A stretch of 64,000 nucleotides of DNA from Comamonadaceae bacterium OTU4NAUVB1 (GCA_024372625.1 CP099605.1:2294001-2358000); one strand, 5' to 3'; positions 33,638 to 44,493 are shown, counted from the stretch's first letter. The notes: a model not told the origin generated them from the letters alone. Numbers and translations are program-made.

Positions 33638-35040
33638 CGTCGGACGCACTGCCCGGCGCGGTGCGTTGGCCGTCGCGGTGGCCGCGCGGCATGGCCAACC
33701 AGCTCGGCCTGCTGATGCTCGTGGGCGCCCTCGCCACGCACGGTATCGGCGTTGTCTTCCTGCAGCAGTTCGGTGTGCTGGTGCATCCCATCGCGCTGTC
33801 CCAGGTTCTCGAGCGTCACGCCATCGCACACGCGGTCACCGACGGATTGCCCACCACGCGCGCCGCCTCGCTGCTGGCGGCGTTCGACCCGGACGTCGTG
33901 CGGGTCTGGACCGGGTCGGACGCAGAGGTACCGCCGCACCCCATGCAGACCGAGGAATTGCGACTGGCGGCGGCATTGCGCCAGCGCCTTTCGCTCACCG
34001 ACGCAACACCGGTTTGGGTGCAGATCGAGCGCATCGACGGCGGGCCGGCCCGCGACGCAGTGCTCGCGCTGCGCAACTGGACCGCACTGCAGCTGCGCGT
34101 CTCCATCGGTCTGACCGACGGGCGCTGGCTCAACAGCTGGCAGCATCCGTCGGGCGGCTACGAATGGTGGCGGCTGCTGCGGTTCTCGTTGCCGGTCAGC
34201 ATCCTGCCGGTGCTGGTGCTCGGCTATGTCTTCGTGCGCCGCATCGTGCGGCCGGTGCGCGCGCTGGTCGACGCCACCGAGCGCGTGGGCCGTGGCGAAC
34301 ACGTCGACGCCTTGCCGGTCACGGGCCCGTGCGAGGCCCGCGAACTGACGGTGGCCTTCAACGCCATGCAGCACAAGCTGCACCGGTTCGTGCAGGACCG
34401 CACGCGGATGCTGGCCGCGATCGGCCACGACTTCCGAACGCCCATCACGTCGCTGCGCCTGCAGGCCGAGTTGATCGACGACGGGCCCCTGCGCCAGGAC
34501 ATGGTCGAGACCCTCGCCGACATGTGCGCGATGGTCGAGGAGACACTCGACTTCGCGCGCGACGACGCCGCGCACGAGGCGACCGAGGCGATCGATCTGA
34601 ACGCCTTGCTGCAGGCCGTGGCCCGGCGCTACCGCGAGGCCGGAGACCGGCTGGTCGTGCGGCCTCGGCAGTTGGCACCGGGCTCGACGCCCCCTGTCTT
34701 TCGCGGACGCCCGGCGACGCTGCGACGCGCCGTCTCCAACCTGATCGACAACGCGCTGCGTCATGGGGGCGTCGCCAGGGTGTTCCTGTCGATGGATTCG
34801 CTCGGCGGCGACCTCGCACATCGCATCGACATCGAGGATGACGGTCCCGGTCTCGTGCCAGAACAACTCGACCATGCGTTCGAGCCGTTCTGGCGCGCCG
34901 ACGGTGCGCGGGGGTCCGGCCAGGGCCTTGGGCTCGGTCTGTCGATCGCGCGGACCTGCGTGCAGGCGCATGGCGGCGACGTCGCGCTGACGAACCGGCT
35001 CGAAGGCGGATTGCGCGCCAGCATCCGTCTGCCGGCGTGA
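33634..35040 (+). CDS. Sensor histidine kinase (EnvZ/OmpR-type partner)
   Basis: 468 residues. Membrane helices at about 22-48 and 183-203 enclose a periplasmic sensor of about 135 residues without recognisable fold. HAMP linker (204-255, RRIVRPVRALVDATERV), dimerisation and phosphorylation helix with H265 in AAIGHDFRTPITSLRL, then ATPase motifs: N-box NLIDNALRHGG, G1 EDDGPGLVPEQ, G2 GQGLGLGLSI. Layout is that of EnvZ-type kinases. Starts within the stop of the response regulator. The signal is unknown. Confidence 0.9.
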   Translation: MTSDALPGAVRWPSRWPRGMANQLGLLMLVGALATHGIGVVFLQQFGVLVHPIALSQVLERHAIAHAVTDGLPTTRAASLLAAFDPDVVRVWTGSDAEVPPHPMQTEELRLAAALRQRLSLTDATPVWVQIERIDGGPARDAVLALRNWTALQLRVSIGLTDGRWLNSWQHPSGGYEWWRLLRFSLPVSILPVLVLGYVFVRRIVRPVRALVDATERVGRGEHVDALPVTGPCEARELTVAFNAMQHKLHRFVQDRTRMLAAIGHDFRTPITSLRLQAELIDDGPLRQDMVETLADMCAMVEETLDFARDDAAHEATEAIDLNALLQAVARRYREAGDRLVVRPRQLAPGSTPPVFRGRPATLRRAVSNLIDNALRHGGVARVFLSMDSLGGDLAHRIDIEDDGPGLVPEQLDHAFEPFWRADGARGSGQGLGLGLSIARTCVQAHGGDVALTNRLEGGLRASIRLPA

Positions 35041-35162
35041 CCGTGGGGTGTGTGTCAGGATCGGGACGCGCCGCCGCGTCGATGCGCGCCCGGCCGGTCG
35101 CCCTCCGTCGCGTGCCTGGCGCGGACGGCCACACCCGTCCCCACAAAATCGTCAGGGTATTC

Positions 35163-35951
35163 ATGAAAATCGCCACCTGGAACGTCAACTCCCTCACCGC
35201 CCGCCTGCAGCACGTGCTCGACTGGCTGGCCGCGAACCCGGTCGACGTGCTGTGTCTGCAGGAACTCAAGATGAGCGACGACAAGTTTCCGCTGGAAGTG
35301 CTCGCGGCGGCTGGCTACGAAGCGGCCGTCTTCGGTCAGAAGACCTACAACGGCGTCGCGATCCTGAGCCGCGCGCCCCTGCGCGACATCGCGCGCAACA
35401 TCGGCGGCTTCACGGACGAGCATTCACGGGTCGTCAGCGCGACGCTCGACACGGCGCACGGTCCGCTGCGCATCGTCAATGGCTACTTCGTCAACGGGCA
35501 GTCGCTCGACAGCGAGAAGTTCATCTACAAGATGAAGTGGCTCGAAGCGCTCCACGACTGGCTGCGCGTTGAACTGGTCGCCCATCCCGATCTGGTGCTG
35601 CTGGGCGACTTCAACATCACGCCGGAAGACCGCGACAGCTTCGACCCCGAGGGCCTGCGCGAGACCATCCACCATTCCACCCCGGAACGCCAGCAGTTCC
35701 AGGCCCTGCTCGCCCTCGGACTGACCGATGCCTTCCGGCTCTTCGACCAGCCCGACAAGAGCTATTCGTGGTGGGACTACCGGATGCTCGGCTATCCCAA
35801 GAATCGTGGTCTGCGCATCGACCACATCCTGGTGAGCACGCCGGTCGTTCCGCGGGTGACGGCCTGCACCATCGACCGCGTGCCGCGCAAGTGGACCAAG
35901 CCCAGCGACCACGCCCCGGTGACGGTCGTGCTCGATCCTTCCGCGGGCTGA
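35163..35951 (+). CDS. xth: Exodeoxyribonuclease III
   Basis: 262 residues from ATG 35163 (MKIATWNVNSLTARLQHVLD). Catalytic blocks: CLQELKM near residue 35 (metal Glu), VNGYFVNG, LGDFNITPEDRDSFDP (Asp/Asn pair), DYRMLGYPKNRGLRIDHILV and the C-terminal SDHAPV with the catalytic His. It removes nucleotides from 3' ends and cuts at abasic sites during base-excision repair. A longer start is open upstream but lies in sequence without coding character. It converges with ntrC; no clear terminator is seen in the 40-bp gap. Confidence 0.93.
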   Translation: MKIATWNVNSLTARLQHVLDWLAANPVDVLCLQELKMSDDKFPLEVLAAAGYEAAVFGQKTYNGVAILSRAPLRDIARNIGGFTDEHSRVVSATLDTAHGPLRIVNGYFVNGQSLDSEKFIYKMKWLEALHDWLRVELVAHPDLVLLGDFNITPEDRDSFDPEGLRETIHHSTPERQQFQALLALGLTDAFRLFDQPDKSYSWWDYRMLGYPKNRGLRIDHILVSTPVVPRVTACTIDRVPRKWTKPSDHAPVTVVLDPSAG

Positions 35952-35991
35952 GTACGCACCGGCGTCGTGCCGAACGACCGACCGACCAAGC

Positions 35992-37617
<1,626 letters not shown>

Positions 37618-37639
37618 GCAGCTCCTTGTCGCCTTGCTG

Positions 37640-38716
37640 CTATGGCAGCGGTATCAATAACTTGAAATCGGTTCGGCCCGGCACGCTGTCGCATTCGATG
37701 ACCCCATGGTGCTGCTGCACGAAGGTCTGCGCCAGTGTCAGTCCCAATCCGGATCCACCTTCCCTGCCCGAGACGAGCGGATAGAAGATGCGGTCCTTGA
37801 TGTCATTGGGCACGCCCGGTCCGTTGTCGATGACATGCAATTCCAATGCCAATCGATACCACTGCTTGTTGAAGATCACCTGTCGCGCGATGCGTGTCTT
37901 GAGCGTGATGCGTGCATCGCCGGCGGCACGGCGCTCGGCCAGGGCCTGCGCGGCGTTGTGGACGATGTTGAGCGTGGCCTGGATGAGCTGCTCCCGGTCG
38001 CCCCGGAACTCGGGGATGGAGACGTCGAAGTCGCGCTCGATGTGCAGGTCGCGCGGGAACTCCGCCAGGATCACCGATCGCACCCGCTCGCACACCTCGT
38101 GGATGTTGACGTCGCCCACCACGTGCGGACGCCGGTGCGGGGCGAGCAGGCGGTCGACCAGCGTCTGGAGGCGGTCGGCCTCGTGGATGATGACCTGGGT
38201 GTACTCGATGAGGTCGCGCGATTCGACCTCCATCTGCAGCAGCTGCGCCGCGCCCCGGATGCCGCCCAGCGGATTCTTGATCTCGTGCGCGAGGTTGCGG
38301 ATGAGTTCCTTGTTGGCCTGGGCCTGGTCGATCAGGCGTTCCTCGCGATCCTGCCGGGCCTGGTTCTCGAGCGGCGACAGCTCCACGATCACCTCGCCCC
38401 GGCGATCGGTCTGCGCGAGGGTGACCTGCACCGGCAGCATGTCGTGGCTGACGCGCCGCAGGAAGGCCTCGTAGCGCAGGGTGGCGAAATCGTTGGTGCT
38501 GGCCCCTTCCAGCGCCGTGCGCAGGACGTGAGGTTCCTGGAAACAGGCACTGAACTGCGAGCCTTCGAGCGTGCGGCGCGAGGTGCCCAGGACGTCTTCC
38601 AGCGCCGCGTTCGCGAACAGCACCGAACCGTCGCGCTTGACCACCGCGATCAGCGTGGCGAGCAGATCGAAGGGCTGGAAGCGCCGGGGCGCGGAGGAGA
38701 TCTTGCCGAACGCCAT
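37640..38716 (-). CDS. ntrB: Nitrogen regulation sensor kinase NtrB
   Basis: 358 residues, soluble, no membrane helix. N-terminal PAS domain (about 15-115), then the phosphorylation site H144 in NLAHEIKNPLGGIRGAAQLL, and ATP-binding motifs NIVHNAAQAL, DNGPGVP and GGSGLGLTLAQ. It phosphorylates NtrC when nitrogen is short and dephosphorylates it under PII control when nitrogen is plentiful. It starts 1 bp after the stop of the small exported protein gene upstream and lies 22 bp before ntrC, so all three are one transcription unit downstream of glnA. Confidence 0.94.
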   Translation of the reverse strand: MAFGKISSAPRRFQPFDLLATLIAVVKRDGSVLFANAALEDVLGTSRRTLEGSQFSACFQEPHVLRTALEGASTNDFATLRYEAFLRRVSHDMLPVQVTLAQTDRRGEVIVELSPLENQARQDREERLIDQAQANKELIRNLAHEIKNPLGGIRGAAQLLQMEVESRDLIEYTQVIIHEADRLQTLVDRLLAPHRRPHVVGDVNIHEVCERVRSVILAEFPRDLHIERDFDVSIPEFRGDREQLIQATLNIVHNAAQALAERRAAGDARITLKTRIARQVIFNKQWYRLALELHVIDNGPGVPNDIKDRIFYPLVSGREGGSGLGLTLAQTFVQQHHGVIECDSVPGRTDFKLLIPLP

Positions 38717-38717
38717 G

Positions 38718-39236
38718 TCAGGGCACCGCCCCAGCGGGCAGTCGGGCGAGTTCGCGGCGGATGCCGGCGATGTCGCTCTCGTTGCGAGCGATTTCGGCCT
38801 TCATCTGTTCCACCCGATCGAGGTACTTCTGGTAGTTGCGGGCCTCACCACCCTGCTTCTCGGGTTCGCCATTGTTGAAATCGCGCAGCAGTTCGGCCTG
38901 GCGCGACTCGGCCCGCCGGAGTTCGGACTGCAGCACCGAGCGGACCTCGCCGTCGCGGGCACGCTGCTCGGCGCCCTCCACGCGCGGGCCGCCCGTGGGC
39001 GACGCGCCGCGGGCGGGCGAACTCGCGGTGGCGGCGGACGGGGTCGCCGGGGTCGTCCGTGGCGTCTGCACCACCGTGACGTTGCCACCTTCCATCACCT
39101 TGCAACCGCGTTGCTTCGCCTGCGCGGCGTTGTTGGTGTATTCGTTGCCGCAGCGCCAGACCTGTTCCTGGGCCTGCACGGGCAACGCGGCCAGCGGTGA
39201 CGCCAGCAGGATGAAAAACGCGGATGAAAGCTTCAT
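38718..39236 (-). CDS. Exported protein of unknown function in the glnA-ntrBC locus
   Basis: 172 residues. A signal peptide ends VQAQ (about residue 22), followed by a short Cys-containing segment (VWRCGNEYTNNAAQAKQRGCKV) like the DUF4124 start, then a Thr/Pro/Ser/Ala-rich linker (57-85). A charged helical tail (about 90-165) looks like a coiled coil (ELRRAESRQAELLRDF, YLDRVEQMKAEIARNES). The protein is probably periplasmic. Its stop is 1 bp before the ntrB start, so it is co-transcribed with the nitrogen regulators, a placement I recall in other Comamonadaceae. A role in nitrogen control is not shown by the sequence. Confidence 0.7.
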   Translation of the reverse strand: MKLSSAFFILLASPLAALPVQAQEQVWRCGNEYTNNAAQAKQRGCKVMEGGNVTVVQTPRTTPATPSAATASSPARGASPTGGPRVEGAEQRARDGEVRSVLQSELRRAESRQAELLRDFNNGEPEKQGGEARNYQKYLDRVEQMKAEIARNESDIAGIRRELARLPAGAVP

Positions 39237-39311
39237 GGACAGGGAGGAAGTGGAGGCATCGGAACATTCTCAGCCAATTCGAGCGGCCGTCCGCCGCCAT
39301 GTTCCCGCCCA

Positions 39312-39336
39312 AAGAAAAAGACGGCCGCGGCCGTCT
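39312..39336 (-). terminator. Rho-independent terminator of glnA
   Basis: On the minus strand, AAGACGGCC-GC-GGCCGTCTT forms a near-perfect stem followed by TTTTCTTT. It is 56 bp after the glnA stop and before the exported protein-ntrB-ntrC unit, so most transcription should stop here. Confidence 0.82.
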
Positions 39337-39391
39337 TCTGGAAGTCCGTGACCGGCGCCGGCCGCCCCGAAGGACGCTGGCGCCAGACCGC

Positions 39392-40807
39392 TCAGAGCGA
39401 GTAGTACATGTCGAATTCGCAGGGGTGGGTCGCCATGCGGAAGCGGGTGACTTCCTGCATCTTGAGTTCGATGTAGGCGTCGATGTACGAGTCGGTGAAC
39501 ACGCCGCCCTTGGTCAGGAACGCACGGTCCTTGTCGAGGTACTCGAGCGCCTGGTCGAGGCTGTGGCAGACGGTCGGGATCAACGCGTCTTCTTCCGGCG
39601 GCAGGTGGTAGAGGTCCTTGGTCGCGGCTTCGCCCGGATCGATCTTGTTCTCGACGCCGTCGAGACCGGCCATCAGCAGCGCGGCGAAACCGAGGTACGG
39701 GTTCATCAGCGGATCGGGGAAGCGCGCCTCGACGCGGCGGCCCTTGGGGTTGGCCACGAACGGGATGCGGATCGAGGCCGAACGGTTCTTCGCCGAGTAG
39801 GCCAGCTTCACCGGGGCTTCGTAGCCGGGCACCAGGCGCTTGTAGCTGTTGGTGCCGGGGTTGGTGATCGCGTTGAGCGCGCGGCCGTGCTTGATGATGC
39901 CGCCGATGTAGTGCAGCGCGAATTCCGACAGACCCGCGTAGCCGTCGCCGGCGAACAGGTTCTTGCCGTCCTTCCAGACCGACTGGTGCACGTGCATGCC
40001 GGAGCCGTTGTCGCCGACGATGGGCTTGGGCATGAAGGTGGCGGTCTTGCCGTAGGCGTGGGCCACGTTGTGGATCACGTACTTCTGCAGCTGGACCCAG
40101 TCGGCACGCTGGATCAGCGTGCTGAACTTGGTGCCCAGTTCCATCTGGCCCGCATTGGCCACTTCATGGTGATGCACCTCGACCGGAATGCCCAGCGCTT
40201 CGAGCACCAGGCACATCTCCGAGCGCATGTCCTGCGCGCTGTCGACCGGGGGCACGGGGAAGTAGCCGCCCTTCACGGCCGGGCGGTGACCCGTGTTGCC
40301 GTGCTCGTATTCCTTGTCGGTGTTCCACGATGCTTCTTCGGAATCGATCTTCACGAAGCAGCCCGACATGTCGTTTTTCCAGCGCACGCTGTCGAAGACG
40401 AAGAATTCGGGTTCCGGTCCGAAGTAGGCGGTATCGCCCAGGCCGGACGCCTTCATGTACGCCTCCGCGCGCTTGGCGAGCGAACGCGGGTCGCGCTCGT
40501 AGGCCTTGCCGTCGGCCGGATCGATGACGTCGCACGTCAGGATCATCGTCGTCTCTTCGAAGAAGGGATCGATGTTGGCGGTATTCGGGTCGGGCATGAG
40601 TTGCATGTCCGAGGCCTCGATCCCCTTCCAGCCGGCGATGGACGATCCGTCGAACGCATGGCCCGAGGTGAACTTGTCTTCGTCGAAATGCGAAACCGGC
40701 ACGGTCACGTGCTGTTCCTTGCCTCGTGTGTCCGTGAAGCGGAAGTCGACGAACTTGACCTCGTTGTCCTTCACGAGCTTGAGTACGTCGGCGACGGTCT
40801 TTGCCAT
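39392..40807 (-). CDS. glnA: Glutamine synthetase type I
   Basis: 471 residues. ATG 40807 follows AGGAGAAATTG. Family blocks: beta-Grasp start [39 protein letters not shown], the metal-binding [12 protein letters not shown], and [19 protein letters not shown]. Further along are [17 protein letters not shown] and the adenylylation loop DLYHLPPEE with the target Tyr. It joins ammonia to glutamate using ATP, the main assimilation step, as a dodecamer. The upstream DNA shows a sigma54 promoter (40854-40869) and NtrC-like sites, and ntrB-ntrC lie downstream, giving the classical nitrogen control circuit. Confidence 0.96.
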   Translation of the reverse strand: MAKTVADVLKLVKDNEVKFVDFRFTDTRGKEQHVTVPVSHFDEDKFTSGHAFDGSSIAGWKGIEASDMQLMPDPNTANIDPFFEETTMILTCDVIDPADGKAYERDPRSLAKRAEAYMKASGLGDTAYFGPEPEFFVFDSVRWKNDMSGCFVKIDSEEASWNTDKEYEHGNTGHRPAVKGGYFPVPPVDSAQDMRSEMCLVLEALGIPVEVHHHEVANAGQMELGTKFSTLIQRADWVQLQKYVIHNVAHAYGKTATFMPKPIVGDNGSGMHVHQSVWKDGKNLFAGDGYAGLSEFALHYIGGIIKHGRALNAITNPGTNSYKRLVPGYEAPVKLAYSAKNRSASIRIPFVANPKGRRVEARFPDPLMNPYLGFAALLMAGLDGVENKIDPGEAATKDLYHLPPEEDALIPTVCHSLDQALEYLDKDRAFLTKGGVFTDSYIDAYIELKMQEVTRFRMATHPCEFDMYYSL

Positions 40808-40853
40808 CAATTTCTCCTGGTTTGGGGGGTGAGTGAATACAGTTGCGAGGGAA

Positions 40854-40869
40854 TGCAGTTTCTATGCCA
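40854..40869 (-). promoter_or_regulatory. Sigma54 (-24/-12) promoter of glnA
   Basis: The minus strand reads TGGCATA-GAAA-CTGCA against the consensus TGGCACG-N4-TTGCA, with the invariant GG and GC at correct spacing. Transcription would start near 40843, leaving a 36-base leader before the ATG. Confidence 0.72.
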
Positions 40870-40933
40870 TTGGCACGGAGACGCCAACGTCCGGTCGTCG
40901 GGCTCCGGCACGGTGCAGGAAATCCGACGAGAA

Positions 40934-40978
40934 ATATCCATCTTGGTGCATATCGATCATCGCACCAACTCGGGGCCA
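40934..40978 (-). promoter_or_regulatory. Two NtrC-like binding sites upstream of glnA
   Basis: Against TGCACC-N5-GGTGCA, site A (40934-40950) has a perfect GGTGCA half and a poor partner (8 of 12). Site B (40961-40977) has CGCACC and GGGGCC (9 of 12). Together they form an inverted TTGGTGC...GCACCAA pair on the plus strand. They centre about 100 and 127 bp before the predicted start, as at E. coli glnA. Site B overlaps nothing coding except the window just beyond; site A's end touches the last codons of the cinA-like gene, which stops at 40957. Confidence 0.48.
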
Positions 40979-41757
40979 AGGCGTGCATCGAAACCGTGCA
41001 GCCCGTCGAGAAGCTGCGCATACGCCGGATCAACCCGCTCCGCGTCGCCCTTCACACCCAGCTCGATGTGGCGCCCGTGCTGGGGATGATCGACGCTCGG
41101 CAAGCTGAATACCTTGATGCCTGGATGCGCGGCCTCGACGGCTTCCATCAGCGGCGTGAGCGTGGCTTCCATGGCCCCGTAGACGATGACGGACTTCTCG
41201 ACCGCCCGGCCCTGCGCGAACAGGCCTGCATAGCGGGCGTCGAGCACCGATTCCACCATCGGCCACGCCATGACCGGGAAGCCCGGCACGAAATGCACGT
41301 CGCCGACACTGAAGCCGGGAATCTTGTTGTAAGGGTTGGCGATGATCTGGGCACCGACCGGGAACGTGCCCATGTTGAGGCGGTGCACGTTGTCGGGGCG
41401 CTCGGGCTCGTAGGCCACGCCCTGCTCGGTCGCCGTCTCGCGGATGCGTTCCTGGATCAGCACCTTGGCTTCCGGATGCAGCGCGAGTTCCACGCCGAGC
41501 GCCGCCGCCGCGCACTGGCGCGTGTGGTCGTCGGGCGTGGCACCGATGCCACCGGTGGAGATGACGATGTCGCCCGAGGCGAAGGCGCGCACCAGCGCGG
41601 CGGTGATGCGCTCGGGCACGTCGCCGACGTATTCGGCCCAGGCGAGTTGCAGTCCGCGCGCGGCCAGCAGTTCGATGACCTTGGGCATGTGCTTGTCGAC
41701 GCGCTTGCCCGAGAGGATTTCGTCGCCGACGACGATCAGGCCGAAATTGCGGCTCAT
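40957..41757 (-). CDS. CinA-like molybdopterin-binding domain protein
   Basis: 266 residues. MoaB/Mog-type domain with SRNFGLIVVGDEILSGKRVD at the start and STGGIGATPDDHTRQCAAAA near residue 70, the competence/damage-inducible CinA signature. The C-terminal nicotinamide-nucleotide amidase domain of full CinA is missing, so this is the short form. Its biochemical role is unclear; full-length CinA proteins hydrolyse ADP-ribose and NMN. It starts inside the stop region of the EI24 protein gene (4-bp overlap), and its 3' end carries part of the glnA upstream control region. Confidence 0.82.
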   Translation of the reverse strand: MSRNFGLIVVGDEILSGKRVDKHMPKVIELLAARGLQLAWAEYVGDVPERITAALVRAFASGDIVISTGGIGATPDDHTRQCAAAALGVELALHPEAKVLIQERIRETATEQGVAYEPERPDNVHRLNMGTFPVGAQIIANPYNKIPGFSVGDVHFVPGFPVMAWPMVESVLDARYAGLFAQGRAVEKSVIVYGAMEATLTPLMEAVEAAHPGIKVFSLPSVDHPQHGRHIELGVKGDAERVDPAYAQLLDGLHGFDARLGPELVR

Positions 41758-42686
41758 GGAAGTTTCCTTGGAGTGGAGGCGCCCGGGGTGCCACCGGATG
41801 CGGGAGGGAATTGGGAGGACGAAACGGACGCGGACGTCGACAGCGACAGACCCGCTGGCGCCGCGGCCATCGCGGCCCTGTCGTCGATCGCGCGCTGCGC
41901 GCGCAACCCGGCCAGTGCGTCGAGCGCATAGTGGGCGAACCACAGGGCCGAGAAGGCGAACACGAGCGTGTAGATCCAGATCCCCAGTGGCACGAGCACG
42001 AGGAAGGCGGCCGCGAACACGACCCCCGAAGCCCAGACGACGCTCGGCGCCGCGCCGAGCAGGCCGCACAGCACGCCGATGCCCAGCAGGGGCAGGCGGT
42101 GAGCGCGCAGCACCGCGTTGCGCTCCGGTGCGCTCGCGTGCTCGGCCAGGGCATCGAAACTCATGACACGGTAGGTCAGCCAACCCCAGATCAACGGCGG
42201 AAGGATCAGCACCAGGGGCGGAATCAGCCACAACGGCATCGACACGAGCAGGGCCACCAATGCCAGCGACGTGAGACCGACCGAGCGCAGAACGCTGCCG
42301 ATCAGTGACGCGCCCTTCTTCTCCTCCATCCCCGGAAAGCGCCGCTGCGCGACCAGGCGCGTGAGCGAGGGCGCCATGAACGCGGCGACCACCAGCAGCA
42401 CCGCCAGCACGATGACCGGGGTGGCGGCGAGCACCACCACCAGCGGCGCCAGCGTGGCAGTCACGTCGGTGGAGAACAGGCCGCCGAGCCAGCCCCAGAA
42501 ACCCGACAGCAGTGGCCACGCATCGAGCGCGTCGCGCGTCCATGCGACCGCCGACGCCCAGAAGAAATGCCCCAGGCCCGCGGCCACCACCACCATCACG
42601 GCCAGCGGCACCAGCGACAGCACGATCACGCGCGGAAGCAGGCAGTAGGCGATGGCACGCCAGAAGGAATCGATCACGAGACGCAT
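41754..42686 (-). CDS. EI24/CysZ-family membrane protein
   Basis: 310 residues with about six membrane helices (for example VIVLSLVPLAVMVVVAAGLG near residue 20, then near 75-105, 135-165, 200-225 and 230-255). The family includes CysZ, a sulfate transporter, and eukaryotic EI24. The N-terminal MRLVIDSFWRAIAYCLLPRV fits this group. The last 45 residues are a Ser/Pro/Ala-rich tail. No sulfate assimilation genes are close, so transport of sulfate is only a family-based guess. It overlaps the cinA-like gene by 4 bp. Confidence 0.78.
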   Translation of the reverse strand: MRLVIDSFWRAIAYCLLPRVIVLSLVPLAVMVVVAAGLGHFFWASAVAWTRDALDAWPLLSGFWGWLGGLFSTDVTATLAPLVVVLAATPVIVLAVLLVVAAFMAPSLTRLVAQRRFPGMEEKKGASLIGSVLRSVGLTSLALVALLVSMPLWLIPPLVLILPPLIWGWLTYRVMSFDALAEHASAPERNAVLRAHRLPLLGIGVLCGLLGAAPSVVWASGVVFAAAFLVLVPLGIWIYTLVFAFSALWFAHYALDALAGLRAQRAIDDRAAMAAAPAGLSLSTSASVSSSQFPPASGGTPGASTPRKLP

Positions 42687-42722
42687 GGGACTCCGAGGAT
42701 AGCGTCCCGTGCCGACCGGCCT

Positions 42723-43667
42723 TCAGCCACGCCCGACGATGCGTCGCAGTCCCAGCCACTGCTGCGACCAGAAGCCCCGACCGTAATCGCGCACCCGACC
42801 CTGCGCATCGGGCTCGACCTGGTCGCGGATGCCCGTGGGCTCGTAGGTGGTCCGGAAATCGCCGGTGCGCAACAGCATGTCCCACCACGGCAGCAACACG
42901 CCGTAGTTGCTGCCCCGGGCCGCGGCGACGCGGTGGTGCGTGCGGTGGAAGCGCGGGCTGACCCACAGGCGCTCGCCCACGCGCCCGAAGGACAGCCGCA
43001 GGTTGGCGTGCTGAAGGCTCTCGCTGAGCTGGGTGAACATCACCAGCGCGATGAACTGCCCCGGCGCCACGCCGATGAGCTGCGCGACGATCACGATGAT
43101 CGCGTCGTGCAGGACGCTGTCGAGCAGGTGGTTGCGGTTGTCGCTCCACATGGTCATCTGGCGCTGCGAGTGATGCAGCGAATGCAGGCTCCACCACCAC
43201 TCGAAGCGGTGCTGACCGCGATGGATCAGGTATTCGACGAAGTCGAGCACCACCAGGTACATCACGAAGGACACCCAAGGAATGTCGGTGATGCCCGGCA
43301 CCAGTTCGTCGATGTGCAGCGTGCCCCAGCCCTGCGCACGCAGGAAGCCCAGGCCATGGTCGAAGACCGGCTGCAACAGGAAGAACATCGCCAGGCGGAA
43401 CACGCCCAGGCGATGGATCAGCGTGTAGACGACGTCGGTGCGGATGGCCCGTCGGTCGCTCACCGCCTCGGCCGGCCGCCAACGCTGCAGCGGGCCGATG
43501 ACCGCCAGCAACACCAGCACTTCGATCAGCCCGATGAGGAGCCAGCCGGTGGCGTCGAACGCATCCTCGCCCCAGCCCCCCAGACCCGCGGCATAGACCA
43601 ACGGCTGCACGGCGGCCTCGAACACCCATTGCTGCAGCGCCACGAACTGGTCGGTGATCCACTCCAT
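42723..43667 (-). CDS. Sterol desaturase / fatty acid hydroxylase family protein
   Basis: 314 residues. Four to five membrane helices and the di-iron His clusters HRGQH (about residue 150), HSLHHS (about 163) and RFHRTHHR (about 243), in the order of the FA-hydroxylase superfamily. Such integral membrane enzymes hydroxylate or desaturate lipids with oxygen. Bacterial members act on ornithine lipids, carotenoids, hopanoids or lipid A-linked chains; the substrate cannot be told here. It lies between the EI24 protein and polysaccharide deacetylase genes on the same strand, 16 bp after the latter. Confidence 0.85.
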   Translation of the reverse strand: MEWITDQFVALQQWVFEAAVQPLVYAAGLGGWGEDAFDATGWLLIGLIEVLVLLAVIGPLQRWRPAEAVSDRRAIRTDVVYTLIHRLGVFRLAMFFLLQPVFDHGLGFLRAQGWGTLHIDELVPGITDIPWVSFVMYLVVLDFVEYLIHRGQHRFEWWWSLHSLHHSQRQMTMWSDNRNHLLDSVLHDAIIVIVAQLIGVAPGQFIALVMFTQLSESLQHANLRLSFGRVGERLWVSPRFHRTHHRVAAARGSNYGVLLPWWDMLLRTGDFRTTYEPTGIRDQVEPDAQGRVRDYGRGFWSQQWLGLRRIVGRG

Positions 43668-43683
43668 CGTCTCGCCCTCGTGC

Positions 43684-44493
43684 TCAGGGATGCGCGGCGA
43701 TCCACGCCGTGTAGTCGGGATGCTCGCGCAACGTGCGGAAGCAGAAGCCCTTGGCCTTCAGGCCGGCGACCAGAGGCTCCAGCACCGCCGGCGCCCACGG
43801 ATCCTGACGCGACCAGATGCCCAGGTGCGCGATCAGGATGTCGCCCGCACGGACGTTGTCGAGCGCCTGCCGCAGCAGCCGCTCGTTGCTGAACTTGTCG
43901 CTCGGCAGTTCGTCGCCGAGAAAGCCCGCCGGCGCCCAGCCGACGTGCGCGTAGCCGCAGGAGCGGGCCGCGGCGAGCAGGCTGGGCGAGGTCTTGCCGC
44001 CGGGCGCACGGAACAGCGGCAACGGCTTCTTGCCGGTGATGCGCGCCAGGCGTTCGCCGGCCTTAGCGATGTCCGCGCAGTACTGCGCCGCGTTCCAGGT
44101 GACATCGCGGCCCGCCGTCGGACCCGCCGATGGACGGACGCGAAAGCGCGGCTCGGCGCCGGGTTCGTCGCCACGCCAGTAGACGTGGTCGTAGGTGTGC
44201 GAGGCGAATTCATGGCCCTCGGCCGCCCTCGCCTTCCACCACGGCGCCCAGTGGTCGTCGAGGCTGTCGCCATCGGTGCGGGTGCGCTCGGCCGCGCCGA
44301 AGAAGGTCGCGCGCACCTGCTGGCGCGCCAGCACCTCGGCCACCAGCGGCGCCACGCCCATGTGACCGGTGTCGAAGGTCATGTAGAGCGGCTTGGCGCA
44401 CGTGTCGGCCGCGCCGGCGACGGTGGCGATCGATCCCAGGAAAGCGCCGCCCAGCAGCAGCGCGAGCCCGCGGCGGCGCGTGGTCCTGCTCAT
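43684..44493 (-). CDS. Polysaccharide deacetylase family protein with altered first motif
   Basis: 269 residues from ATG 44493. A signal peptide of about 29 residues ends VAGA. NodB-fold motifs: motif 1 reads TFDTG (D41, T42) where active enzymes have TFDDG, so the metal-binding second Asp is Thr. Motif 2 SHTYDH keeps both His ligands (H99, H103); motif 3 FRAPGGKTSPS is present, and ILIAHLGIWSRQ is the motif 5 region. It may use another ligand or be a binding protein. Family enzymes remove acetyl groups from N-acetylglucosamine polymers or peptidoglycan in the envelope. The start overlaps the stop of the YVTN propeller gene, indicating joint translation. Confidence 0.83.
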   Translation of the reverse strand: MSRTTRRRGLALLLGGAFLGSIATVAGAADTCAKPLYMTFDTGHMGVAPLVAEVLARQQVRATFFGAAERTRTDGDSLDDHWAPWWKARAAEGHEFASHTYDHVYWRGDEPGAEPRFRVRPSAGPTAGRDVTWNAAQYCADIAKAGERLARITGKKPLPLFRAPGGKTSPSLLAAARSCGYAHVGWAPAGFLGDELPSDKFSNERLLRQALDNVRAGDILIAHLGIWSRQDPWAPAVLEPLVAGLKAKGFCFRTLREHPDYTAWIAAHP

